The notes under the pieces: model-generated
Seen by the model: only the letters and a program-made list of their open reading frames with translations
Told to the model about the DNA's origin: nothing
Databases searched by the model: none
Shown: one piece after another, positions 38,746 through 47,500 of the stretch
Position numbering within the stretch: position 1 is the first letter of the stretch
Layout of the letters: the number at the start of each line of letters is the position of its first letter
Position numbers and translations under genes: made by a program
Source of the DNA: Chrysomallon squamiferum
Lineage: Eukaryota; Mollusca; Gastropoda; Neomphalida; Peltospiridae
Assembly: GCA_012295275.1 (NCBI GenBank)
Contig: CM022665.1
Location: forward strand, 41,673,652 to 41,721,151
Direction of reading: 5' to 3'
DNA length: 47,500 nucleotides

Positions 38746-41700
38746 ATTTAAAAATATTATTTACATTAGCTACACATATATGTTATGTATATAAACAGAA
38801 ACTGGCAGTTTTTCTTGTGATCTGTGTTAGTAGTTATCTTTTTTAAAATACTGATGGTGTAAAATTTTGTTCAGAATTCTGCAGTTTTATTTATTTATTT
38901 AAATTTTTTATTACTTTTTTAATGTAAGAAAAAGCATGCCCAGTTTTGCAAGTCAAAGTTAAATATAAATTAAAATGTCTACTCCTTTTATTTTTTGCTG
39001 TAATCATACAGGAATTTTATCTAAATTCTTTTAAATAGGTAACTGATATTTCCTTTCAAACCATATTTAAATATACCAGTTTTTGGACATATGTTTGATA
39101 CATAAATGAAGCTTCCAGTAATTGTTATTTATACATAAACAATATTTCCTGGAATTTCTATTGGTACATAAACAAAATTCTAGGATATTCTTACAAATAC
39201 ACAAAATTTCTCAGACATTTTCTGTTAATATACAATAAGTGTTTAAAGAAAATTAATAATTGCCCAAACACATTATTCTAGGAACTGTTTGTACATAAAC
39301 TTAATTACAGAAAAATAGTTTGGGAATTTATTTTTGTTTGAAAGTATTGAGAGAGAAATATTGGAAATTATATTATTATTCTTGTTATATTTTTTTTTAA
39401 ATGGAAAAACATTTTTTTAATATTATTTTTAAATAATTACTAGAGAAACTAACAGTTAATAATAACAAAAATAATGGTAATGAAATAATGTCATTTGTTA
39501 CATGCACTGCATGCTTTAGTGAATGTGAGTTTGAAACTGGTGTGCTTGCTAATGATGTGTGTAAATAAATAAAAATTACATATATACAAATAAATGTTTT
39601 ACAGCTTCTAATGAATTTTGTTTTCATTTTTAAATATCACTTGGTTTTTTCTTTTTTTAGTCTTCTTCTTTTTCTTCTTATTATTATTTAATTGTTCTTG
39701 GTTCAGGTATTGATAAATAACGAAGTTGTTATTACTCAGATAGTTACAGATCTCAGATTTCAAAGGATATTGGAAAATATGTATTTTTTAATCAACATTT
39801 ATTTAAATTAAGAGATGGAGTATCAAAACACACACATTCTGTATCACAGCGTTCATAGTTGAGGGTGATAAATTAATGATATTTTAAAGAACTCTTTTAT
39901 TTTCACTGATTTCTGTGAATTGTATCCCTTGTTTCAGTGGCAAATGTTCCAAGTTTTTAAAATTTCCTTCTACCATAGATTTGCATCACATTAATAAAAA
40001 GCTAATTAATAAAACTGTGTAGAATACACGAGAAAGAAGAGTGCTTTCTCACTAAATAGCCAGATATATATTTTAACTGCAAAACAAAATTATGAGCTTG
40101 TATTTTTTTACCTTGGCAGTTCTGACTGCTATAGTAATGTATGTTTGCAATTCAAGTACAACTAATTCTTCCTGATTCTCTGTATTAAAGTTTGGCCAGT
40201 GTTTTTTTTCAATGTTATTTGCAATAAAGCAGATTTATGCTTAGCGTTTTGAATGAACCAAGGACATAATGTCAAAAAAATATCTGCAGCATAATCTTAG
40301 CAAGATTTTCTGTGAAAATGATATATGTTAAGCAAACAGAGCTTTATTTTGAACTTTTTTGTAGTTTTACACAGAGAACATACAGAAAATGTTTAAATTA
40401 ATAATTTATTTCACTTCTTTATGTACAAACAAAAAGCATAAAAATTAAATTAACAAGCTTCTACTTAAATGTATTATGAAATTAAAAAAAAAAAAAAAAT
40501 TAAATCAAAAAAAAAAAAAAGAAACCAACCAAATATTACTTGTTTAATTACACATGAAGTTTGTATATTTATTTTTCAACAATCTGTTTCAGCGATTTTT
40601 CATTATCTTCAAACAGCAGATGAAATATCTTTCTTTGTGCCCAACAAACAAGACAGAGATTATTTGAAAAAATTGAAAAAAATTGAAAAAAAAACCCCAA
40701 AACAACATTAAGTATTTTTGGACATCCTGCATCTAACAGATTTTCACACATTTTAAAAGGTTATGATGAACCACTCTTTACTTGTAGATGTTCAAAAGAT
40801 TGGTGCAACTTTTTCAAGAAATATAAATACGATTCTTTTTTTTTCTTGCTCCAAATTTGTTTTAAATGAAATAATTGTGACTTAAAACATTCTTCTATAC
40901 AATTATGACATAAATAACATGTAAAAATTTAATGCGCTTTGTAGATGAAAAAAATAGAAATCTCTCTCTATATCAATTGAAGGGAAATAACTCTAAAAAT
41001 GCATGGACTAGTGGTGTTAACATTAAATTGTGAACTACTGGTGACAAAAAAATAAAAAATAATAATAAGTATTAATATCAAAATTTTTTTGGTGTAATTA
41101 TGTAAATAATTTATAAAAGTATAAAATATACTTGATTTTTATTATTAGAAATGTACATGCACCATGTTACAAACAAGACAAAAACAACAAAAAATAAATA
41201 TATAAAAAAAGAGAAGATAAAAATTAAATCAGACATTAGCATATCAGTCTCAAATGTGCATTTTTTTCAGACAAACATCAAAAGTTTTGAAATAAATTAT
41301 TTAACAAATACCTGGACGAAACAGTCTTGGTTGACTGCAGGTTGATTCGATGACAGATGGAAGATTTCCATGTTTCATGATTAGTTTCAGAACCGAAATC
41401 CTGTCTTCCCCCTTGTCTGACATTAACACTCATCTTTAAATTATCACCCACTCACTGTTGTGAAACATTTAAATCAAAGGTTATTTTCTTAAATAAAGCA
41501 TCTTGAGAATATTTATATCTCTCACTTTTTTTTTTTTTTTTTTTTTAATAATTGAACACTCGTAACAGATAATTCAATTACACAGTCTTCTGTGGAAAAA
41601 CCTGCTTAGTAATTCTAATAAACTTTCAGATGAGTGGAACACACATATCATGACCCAAAATGGCAGTGAAAGAGATAGTTCCTTGATCAGCTGTGTATCA
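38746..41700. other. CpG-poor convergent intergenic DNA
   Basis: No coding signal. Contains the 33-bp minisatellite (separate entry), T run at 41527-41546, A runs near 40484 and 40508, and TGTAAATA motifs at 39560 and 41101. The frames of 60-80 aa at 39397-41345 are AT-driven. Confidence 0.5.
39090..39310 (+). repeat. 33-bp degenerate minisatellite
   Basis: TACATA or close variants at 39099, 39132, 39165, 39198 and 39231 are exactly 33 bases apart, each followed by AA(A/T) and an AATTTC-like box. A further copy at 39292 is five bases short of the register. Confidence 0.8.
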
Positions 41701-42214
41701 CTAAAATGACACGTCCATCAAGTGAATTAACTGAAGAATTTCAAAATCATGTACAGAACTCATTTACATTACACGTAAATATTACAGACATTAAATTAAA
41801 TTATCAGTGGAAAAAAAAAAAACAAAACTACATGAAATATCACAGTAAGGAAGAAATATAAATGCTGTCATCTATGGTTTGATAAAGAAATAAAAATATT
41901 GTTTACTTTGACTTTGTCTCTTATATAAATATTGTTTAAAAAATCATGCTGTAAGAAAGTTTAGGCAAGTTTCTAGGTTTAATTTTTTTTTATTTATTAT
42001 CATAGCATGATAGCCTTTTATTAGAAACTAGCAATATTTCTTACCAATGGTTTGGTTTTTCTTATTACTTAATTAGTAGATATCTGACAGAACAACAACA
42101 AAAAAACAAAAAAATAAAATAAAAATCTTTTGATATTATTTTCTTATGATAAAACTGGTTTTGTAACACATTTTGTTTTGGACTGGGTGTTTCTGTGCAC
42201 ATGTGTATACATAC

Positions 42215-42231
42215 ATACATACACACATATT

Positions 42232-42263
<32 letters not shown>

Positions 42264-42290
42264 TATACATATACATACATACATACAAAT
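42215..42290. repeat. (CATA)n / (TA)n tract
   Basis: ATAC and TATA repeats near 42209-42290. The Tyr/Ile frames on both strands are artefacts. Confidence 0.92.
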
Positions 42291-42884
42291 ATATTTTTAC
42301 CAATGATTATAAAATTAATATTATTATTTCTATTTATCACATTCTATGTGATATTTTATATTATTTACAAAATATTTTTTTGTTTTTTAAATTCAGCTGT
42401 ACATAAAATCAGCATCATATGTAATCATGTAAACTGAAACTGAACATGCTTTGTATACACATCTGTGACTGTAGGTATGGAAGATACAAGTGGAAGCTCT
42501 TTCATGAAGACTTCCATTTTTCTTTCTTGTACGTGCCTGGTTTTTCACCACAGAGCTAAGTATAAAGCATCAGAGAACATCACATATAAAGAGAATGTCC
42601 ATTTATTGTTACAACCTTGTTACCGTTATACTTTATCATTAGCAAAGATTTGTTTAGAGTAACAAATAAAAATAAAAAAATCTCTGGAAATATCCCAAAT
42701 ATGTTCAGATCATTTGTAGATCTATATATATGTTTAATGTCCTAAACCTAATTCAGTGAGTTCGTTGTATATATTATTATCTCTTTCTGCTTGCTAGCAT
42801 CACTATAGTTACATGTTTCTATTAAATATTTTCCATGTTTAATTATTATTACATGCATCATAATGGATACAGATTAAAATTATA

Positions 42885-43380
42885 GTTTTAACATTTCATT
42901 ATTTTTGAAATGTCAGAAAAGGTATACTTTAACATTGCGGTATAAAAGTTATTTTGGACATTTAAATTTTTTAATTATCACCAACAGGTATACTTTAATA
43001 TTACAATATTACAATTAACCTGGACAAATCTAAAAGGTCTCGGACTTTCATTTCTCAGTTATCAAAAAAGATACACAGTATTCAAATTATTTTTGACGAA
43101 AAAACAAATGTCTTGTACTCTATGTTTTTCATCATTTCCTTATATCTGAACTATCATAAAAAAGGTACACTTTACTATTACATTAAAAATATAAAATGTC
43201 TCAAAATGTGTTTCATCATTTCATCATTATCATCAAAGCCACACAATATCTGAAATATTCTTGACATATCAAAAAAATGTCTCATATTATCATTATTATT
43301 ATTATTTTTTTTTTTTCCATTTCATTATTCTGGAATTATCATGAAAGCTAATGAAACATTTGAAACATTTTTTTGAAAGA
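42885..43380 (-). repeat. Degenerate tandem repeat, about 66-108-bp units, next to the CCSAP stop
   Basis: GGTATACTTTA-like boxes at 42921, 42987, 43070, 43164 and 43238 recur with flanking TTTCAT(CA)TT, TTATCA(A/T)AAA and ATGTCTC(A) boxes. It lies immediately downstream of the CCSAP-like stop, so it would be in that gene's 3' UTR. Confidence 0.7.
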
Positions 43381-43381
43381 G

Positions 43382-43408
<27 letters not shown>
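43380..43408. repeat. (TA)n 48 bases past the CCSAP stop
   Basis: About 14 TA units. Confidence 0.95.
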
Positions 43409-43415
<7 letters not shown>

Positions 43416-43455
43416 AATTTAAAAAAAGGTTTCCTACTACTAAATTAATTACATG

Positions 43456-43713
43456 TTAATTCATGCACGACCCTGAAGCATGCCGAGCCGATGCGGCTTT
43501 TGCATATTCATAAGTGTCGTAAGGTAGAAAGTTTCTCTTGTACTCAGATTCCCAGTCATTCAAATCTCTCTTTTCTCCTGAACGAAGGTTGTGTCTGTCA
43601 AACAGAGCATCCAGCCTTCTCTTGTGTTCCTCACACCTGCGCACTCTCTCTTCCACCCTCTGCATAAAGTGTTCTTCTTGTTTCTGCTTTGCTTTCAGAG
43701 CACCAGGGTAAAG
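43456..43713 (-). CDS. CCSAP: CCSAP-like exon 3 (charged helix and C-terminal SEY motif)
   Basis: Acceptor TATTTCAG. Starts in phase 0 with LYPGALKAKQKQEEHF, then an Arg/Glu-rich helix, then DWESEYKRNF and a short tail ending SCMN before TAA. The terminal WxSEYxR element mirrors the N-terminal SEYQR, as in vertebrate CCSAP, which has SEYM at one end and TEYM at the other. Confidence 0.82.
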   Translation of the reverse strand, partial: LYPGALKAKQKQEEHFMQRVEERVRRCEEHKRRLDALFDRHNLRSGEKRDLNDWESEYKRNFLPYDTYEYAKAASARHASGSCMN

Positions 43714-45996
43714 CTGAAATACAATTATATACTTTTATACTTATCTGTCTGTCAGTGCATGTATATATCCATCCACCTGTCTGTGTGTCTATCTATATAT
43801 ATATATCTATCTATCTATCTATACTTGTGTATGAGTTTAGTAATGTACAGGCTTTGACAGAGCAACATTTACTTATTCCTGGGACCTAAGCCAAATTCAT
43901 CAGTGGGTCCACAAACTGAACGAAATGTTGGCATATTCCAATATATATATATATACTTCTTTTTTTTTTTTACTGTAATGTGTTTGCAATGGCCAAATGA
44001 CAAAAAAAACACCCCCAAAACAACTACATAATATCATAATATTATGATGTAAGGAATAAAAATTTCAACACAACATATCACGTCATTACTTTTAATCAAA
44101 TTAATTTTTATTTATATCATGGGATATGTTATATTTTTGGGAATAATGAAAGAAACACAATTAACATGAAACACGATCTATTTTTGATAGCACATGAATT
44201 ACAGCAAACTGTGTGCATTTCAAAATAACTTCTTCCTGCTTGTTTTCATGGAAAATTTGTCATTGATGCTATTTGTATCAACAATGTAGGAGGCCAGATT
44301 CAATGCATAAAAATGAAAGTGTGTTTAATCTGGTCTGACTATAGAAGACCTCAGGTGATTCTTTACCCTAGACAGAGCAGAGAAAGACTCATTCACAACT
44401 TTAATGGGGATATGCAACAATTTAGTTTCAGGGGGCCCTCAGTAGGTTAATGGCTTACTATGCATATTGGTACATCTAGCCCTGTGTGTTTTTTTTATCT
44501 TATAAATGATCTTTCTTTAATAGGAAGATAAATCATACTACTGATACTAGTAAGGTCAAATTTAGTTTAACAACAATAGCCATAACAATAAAAAATAATA
44601 AAAACAAAAATAAATAATGTAGCAATGATAATTACAGCCAACACAATAATAATAATAATAATGAAAACAATAATTTTAAGAACAACAATGATAATAATAA
44701 TAAAAACAATAATTTTAACAAAAGTAATATAAACAACAACAATAATCAAAAACATACGTACATCAGCAGATGATCTGATGTTGTGAGTCAGGTGTTTGGC
44801 CTTTTCTGCCCAGCCATAAGGAACAAATGGAGGCCTAACAGACTCTGTGGAAATTCCAGCACAAGATGGACGAATTATTTTTTTGGCTTTTGGGATTTCC
44901 TTTATCCTGTCTGGTCGCTTCAGACAGCCATGTTTGACATTGTATGTCTTGTTGCTGGGAAACAGAGATTGTTGCTTCAATTTGGCTTTTCTAACTGTAA
45001 GAGAAAGGAGAATAGTTGTGTTTGACAAAATATGAAGAAGCTTGGATTGAATTTCAGTCATACTGACTTGTATGATAAGAAAAAAAAAATAGGCATGACT
45101 GGCAAAAATATTCTATTTGTTATATAGTTGTACTGATTAACATAAAATAGCCGTGAATAGGTTTTATAAATTTTGGTTGCCAAACTTATAATTCTTTTTA
45201 TTAGATATATTAATATAGGAATTATCTTTTCTTAAAAGTGATCTAGGAAAATGACAATGCTCAAGATCCTTTGATGTAACATCCTTATTTATAATTTTTT
45301 TTTTAAAAGTAATAATAAGAAATAATGAAAGAATAAATAAAATAATATATATTCATATTATCATGAACTAAAAATAATTTAAAACTGCATACATGCAACT
45401 ACCATTAAAATATAAGTTAAGAGCACACAAATAGAGCACACAAACAATACAAAAACAAAAATGTTAAAACGTCAAAACATTTAAGCAGATAACGTGTACA
45501 TGCAAATCAGAACAGTCTTTCCATTTTTAACAACAAAAACGCAAAACAGACAAGACATAATCATTGCAGGTAGATTACATTCAACTCTCTGTTGTGTTCT
45601 AACTCTGTCTACATCTCTTTCATCCTCCTCCTCTGACCTGATGTCAGCATCGTCTTTTTCTGTATTCGTACATTTATCTACTTTACCAGGTCCAGTTTGA
45701 CTACAGACGTCTTCTTTGTCCATCTGCGTGTGTTTGTTCTTAGTTGCAGGTTTTTTCTTTGACCTGGGCCTGGATAGGTCTCGGCAGATGTTTTCTTTGC
45801 TCGAAGACAATGAATCATTTTCACTGGATGAAGTGTCTGATTCTTGGTCGGTTACTAGCCATTCTATTGGGGTGTGAGCATATTCGCGATTTTTACAGTA
45901 ATTTCTGAACTCCAGACGTTCATAGTAACATGGCAGGTTCTTCTTCAGGTTAGAAATTTTAAACTGTCTCTGATATTCTGACCGTTTTGTGACCAT
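43456..45996 (-). CDS. CCSAP: CCSAP-like centriole, cilia and spindle-associated protein
   Basis: Modelled as three minus-strand coding exons, 45579-45996, 44762-44994 and 43456-43713, giving 302 aa; human CCSAP is about 270 aa. Three blocks match what I recall of CCSAP in order. The N-terminus has RSEYQRQF (5-12) then LPCYYERLEFR and YAHTPIEWL (39-47). The middle has PFVPYGWAEK (195-204) followed by THN (209-211). The C-terminus has W..SEYKRNF (271-279), like the human WMTEYMRCY. A Ser/Asp/Glu-rich stretch follows the first block (about 48-69), and residues 224-260 are a charged Glu/Arg/Lys helix, likely a coiled coil. Family knowledge: CCSAP binds polyglutamylated microtubules on centrioles, cilia and spindle. 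Exon 1's 3' end is the least certain part. MDM1 shares the SEYQR-type motif but lacks the PYGW block. Confidence 0.8.
44220..44430 (-). pseudogene. Degraded hAT-family transposase C-terminus in CCSAP intron 2
   Basis: On the minus strand, 44420 to 44325 reads IPIKVVNESFSALSRVKNHL then RSSIVRPD and a stop. This resembles the hAT dimerisation motif (IPVS..CERSFS.L..IK..LR....), with the usual first E/R of ERSFS replaced. Reading on in the same frame gives LNLASYIVDTN, comparable to the family's LN.LALL.I. In-frame stops lie both upstream and inside, so it is a dead fragment. No terminal inverted repeats or target duplication were found. The rest of this intron is (AAT)-type low complexity and unremarkable AT-rich DNA. 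Confidence 0.65.
44762..44994 (-). CDS. CCSAP: CCSAP-like exon 2 (PYGW block)
   Basis: Acceptor CTTTCTCTTACAG, donor GTACGT after GAT. The nearby GTATGT would shift the frame into exon 3. Encodes a Lys-rich basic stretch followed by PPFVPYGWAEKAKHLTHNIRSSAD, the most diagnostic match to vertebrate CCSAP. (AAT)-type low-complexity DNA follows in the intron. Confidence 0.82.
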
Positions 45997-46040
45997 TTTG
46001 AAATTCTGTGTTCAGAAATGTTCTGTTAGTGCAATGTTTA
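45579..46040 (-). CDS. CCSAP: CCSAP-like exon 1 (44 nt 5' UTR plus residues 1-139)
   Basis: The ATG at 45996-45994 is in a strong context (TCAAAATGG: A at -3, G at +4). A good acceptor, TTTTTTTTCAG, ends just upstream at 46041, so the exon probably starts at 46040. The 3' end is set at T|GTAATC (45579), which gives phase 1 and joins TT of exon 2 to make Phe. An alternative phase-1 donor, CCTG|GTAAAG, lies about 100 bases upstream and would drop an acidic segment containing RSEEEDERDVD. CAG|GTCAGA is ruled out because it makes an immediate stop. Confidence 0.75.
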
Positions 46041-46080
46041 CTGAAAAAAAATGGAATGTGAAATATAAGATAAATAAAAA

Positions 46081-46082
<2 letters not shown>

Positions 46083-46122
<40 letters not shown>

Positions 46123-46130
46123 AATAAATT
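46083..46130. repeat. (AAT)n/(AAAT)n in the CCSAP 5' intron
   Basis: About ten AAT then four AAAT units, between the predicted 5' UTR exon and coding exon 1. Confidence 0.95.
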
Positions 46131-46530
46131 AAAAAAAAAATAATGGACTCAAATAAATTCCATATTATACAACCAATTTCTTACTTTTATATATATATAA
46201 TTACATTTCATGAACTTATTTCAAAATAGATGCATTTTATATTATTTTATTATAATTTATTTTAGATTTATTGTTGTTATATTAACATTATTATTAAAAT
46301 ATTGAATGTAATATAAAAGGATGGTTCTGCTTTGCATTAAAAATAAATTTTATAAATGAACATACTTCATGTCAGTAATATTTTTCTGATTATTTACAAA
46401 AACAATGTACATAAATTATAATAATAATAAAATAATGAAAAACATAAATTAAAATATGTAAGATATCATTTGCTTTCTTCAATTCTAAATATAATAATTA
46501 TATAATATATCATTCAAATCATGTCTTTAC

Positions 46531-46618
46531 CTTGCAATATGACAAAGAACTCCTCTTACTTTCAAATCATTAACTTGGTTGGTTATGGGTTCACATATTT
46601 TGAGATTTGGATTACAAC
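46531..46618 (-). other. CCSAP: Predicted 5' UTR exon of the CCSAP-like gene
   Basis: On the minus strand this 88-base block is bounded by TTACTTGCAG and by CAAG|GTAAAGAC, a well-formed acceptor and donor. It has no long reading frame but contains two tiny upstream ORFs, ATGTGA and ATGATTTGA, so it would be non-coding. The first exon and start site would lie further right, probably in the CpG-containing stretch at 46.79-47.07 kb. Predicted from splice sites only. Confidence 0.4.
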
Positions 46619-46784
46619 CTGCAAGTAATAAGTCAAGATAATAAATATACTATTTCGGTCTCAATATAATGAACTTATCCAGAAATGCACTGGTACTGTC
46701 TCTGTTATGAAAGTACAAACTTAAACTAATGATTGAATCTATCAATTATGTTAGTAATTGCTTTAAACTGGATGTGTTAAAACA

Positions 46785-47070
46785 TGTTTCGAAATTCCCG
46801 GCGAAGGAAAACTTAGCGGCTGATCTGATGAAAACGACTTTAACATCATGCAAATAATTGATTTTATCATAATCAGGCAAACTGTAAAAAATATAAGAAA
46901 ATGTAGTTTAAGAAAATATACTGAAATTCGAATTCGACTAAACTAACGTTTCGAAAATAAGGAAATACCGTTTCGCTTTTCGAACAGCGCATTCTCAATA
47001 ATCAAGGGAGAAAACCCAACAAAATTCATTTGATGGTAAATTCCTCCCCAAGTTCGGGCTCCAACTTATA
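46785..47070 (-). promoter_or_regulatory. CpG-containing candidate promoter region of the CCSAP-like gene
   Basis: After about 11 kb with few CpGs outside coding exons, CpGs reappear here (CCCGGCG at 46798, AGCGGC at 46815, CGAATTCG at 46928, CGTTTCG at 46948 and 46971, AGCGCA at 46986). The position, upstream of a minus-strand gene, and the mirrored CpG rise before Rab4 suggest a promoter. No TATA box stands out. Confidence 0.35.
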
Positions 47071-47500
47071 AACCCGTGAAATATTATATTTGTGAATATA
47101 TAATACAACATTAAAGTATTTAATCTGCAAATTATTTGAATATAAATATCTAAAAGGTAGAATGGAAGTATTATATAAAGCTGTACACTGAGTCACAGAA
47201 TTAATGCGGATAAATCAAAGTAAAAGGTAGGACATTTTTGAAAGTTCATTGAAATGTGTGATTATATATTGAAAAAGTAATTAAGGTGTATAATGCATAA
47301 TTTATGTGCACTCCATTCATTTTTTTTTTCAATAACATTACTGAATCGTGTAAACATAACCGTAAAACATATATATACATGTATTATTTTCATACTTTTC
47401 ATTCCTTCATATTTTCTCAATCTCTCTATCTCATATTTATTGACTATTTAAAAATGTGTTGATGGACCTAATGCTTTACCAGCCATAGAGATTATAAATA
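47071..47500. other. Intergenic AT-rich DNA at the right edge
   Basis: No gene, repeat array or motif cluster that I can support. Confidence 0.5.

Noticed and set aside
42465-42662. 65-aa plus-strand frame between the two genes
   Set aside because: No domain, no Kozak or splice support, and AT-driven composition.
44567-45061. 164-aa minus-strand frame as a single coding exon
   Set aside because: Only 44762-44994 lies between good splice sites; the N-terminal part is intron upstream of the acceptor, and the C-terminal Ile/Val part is intronic (AAT) repeat.
45494-45700. 68-aa plus-strand frame opposite CCSAP exon 1
   Set aside because: It is the antisense shadow of the coding exon.

Overview
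The window looks like a piece of an animal nuclear genome, most likely a mollusc or another lophotrochozoan. The reasons are two intron-split genes with animal orthologues, GT-AG introns of a few hundred bases, very dense microsatellites, and two decayed copies of what I recognise from memory as a tRNA-headed SINE common in molluscan genomes. There is no sign of prokaryotic or viral organisation.

Layout. From 1 to about 31.3 kb I find no credible protein-coding gene. This part alternates between microsatellites ((AAT)n, (CTA)n, (CT)n, (GA)n, (CA)n, (TA)n, (TTTA)n, long poly-A/T), several degenerate minisatellites (a 23-bp array at the left edge, a 60-81-bp array at 21.05-21.6 kb, paired duplications at 5.2, 15.6 and 22.2 kb), SINE remnants at 1.8 and 13.2 kb, and short CpG-containing unique islands carrying transcription-factor-like motifs. 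These islands could be distal regulatory DNA. From 31.44 to 35.39 kb lies a complete plus-strand Rab4 gene: seven coding exons, 211 aa, all GTPase motifs and a CXC prenylation end. From 45,996 down to 43,456 lies a minus-strand gene in three coding exons (302 aa as modelled) that resembles CCSAP, the centriole, cilia and spindle-associated protein. It has a likely 5' UTR exon at 46,531-46,618, and its intron 2 holds a dead hAT-transposase fragment. The two genes converge on about 8 kb of AT-rich, CpG-poor DNA that probably holds long 3' UTRs plus two degenerate minisatellites.

How the parts relate. Rab4 is an endosomal recycling GTPase and CCSAP is a microtubule/centriole protein; I know of no shared pathway. 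As I recall the human map, RAB4A and CCSAP are also neighbours and convergent on chromosome 1q42, so the main result here is apparent ancient microsynteny. A second large-scale result is a CpG-poor block that coincides with the two genes and the space between them, with CpG-richer DNA on both sides. That is what germline gene-body methylation of a transcribed domain would leave. All motif, repeat and homology calls were made by eye from the sequence; no database or alignment was run.
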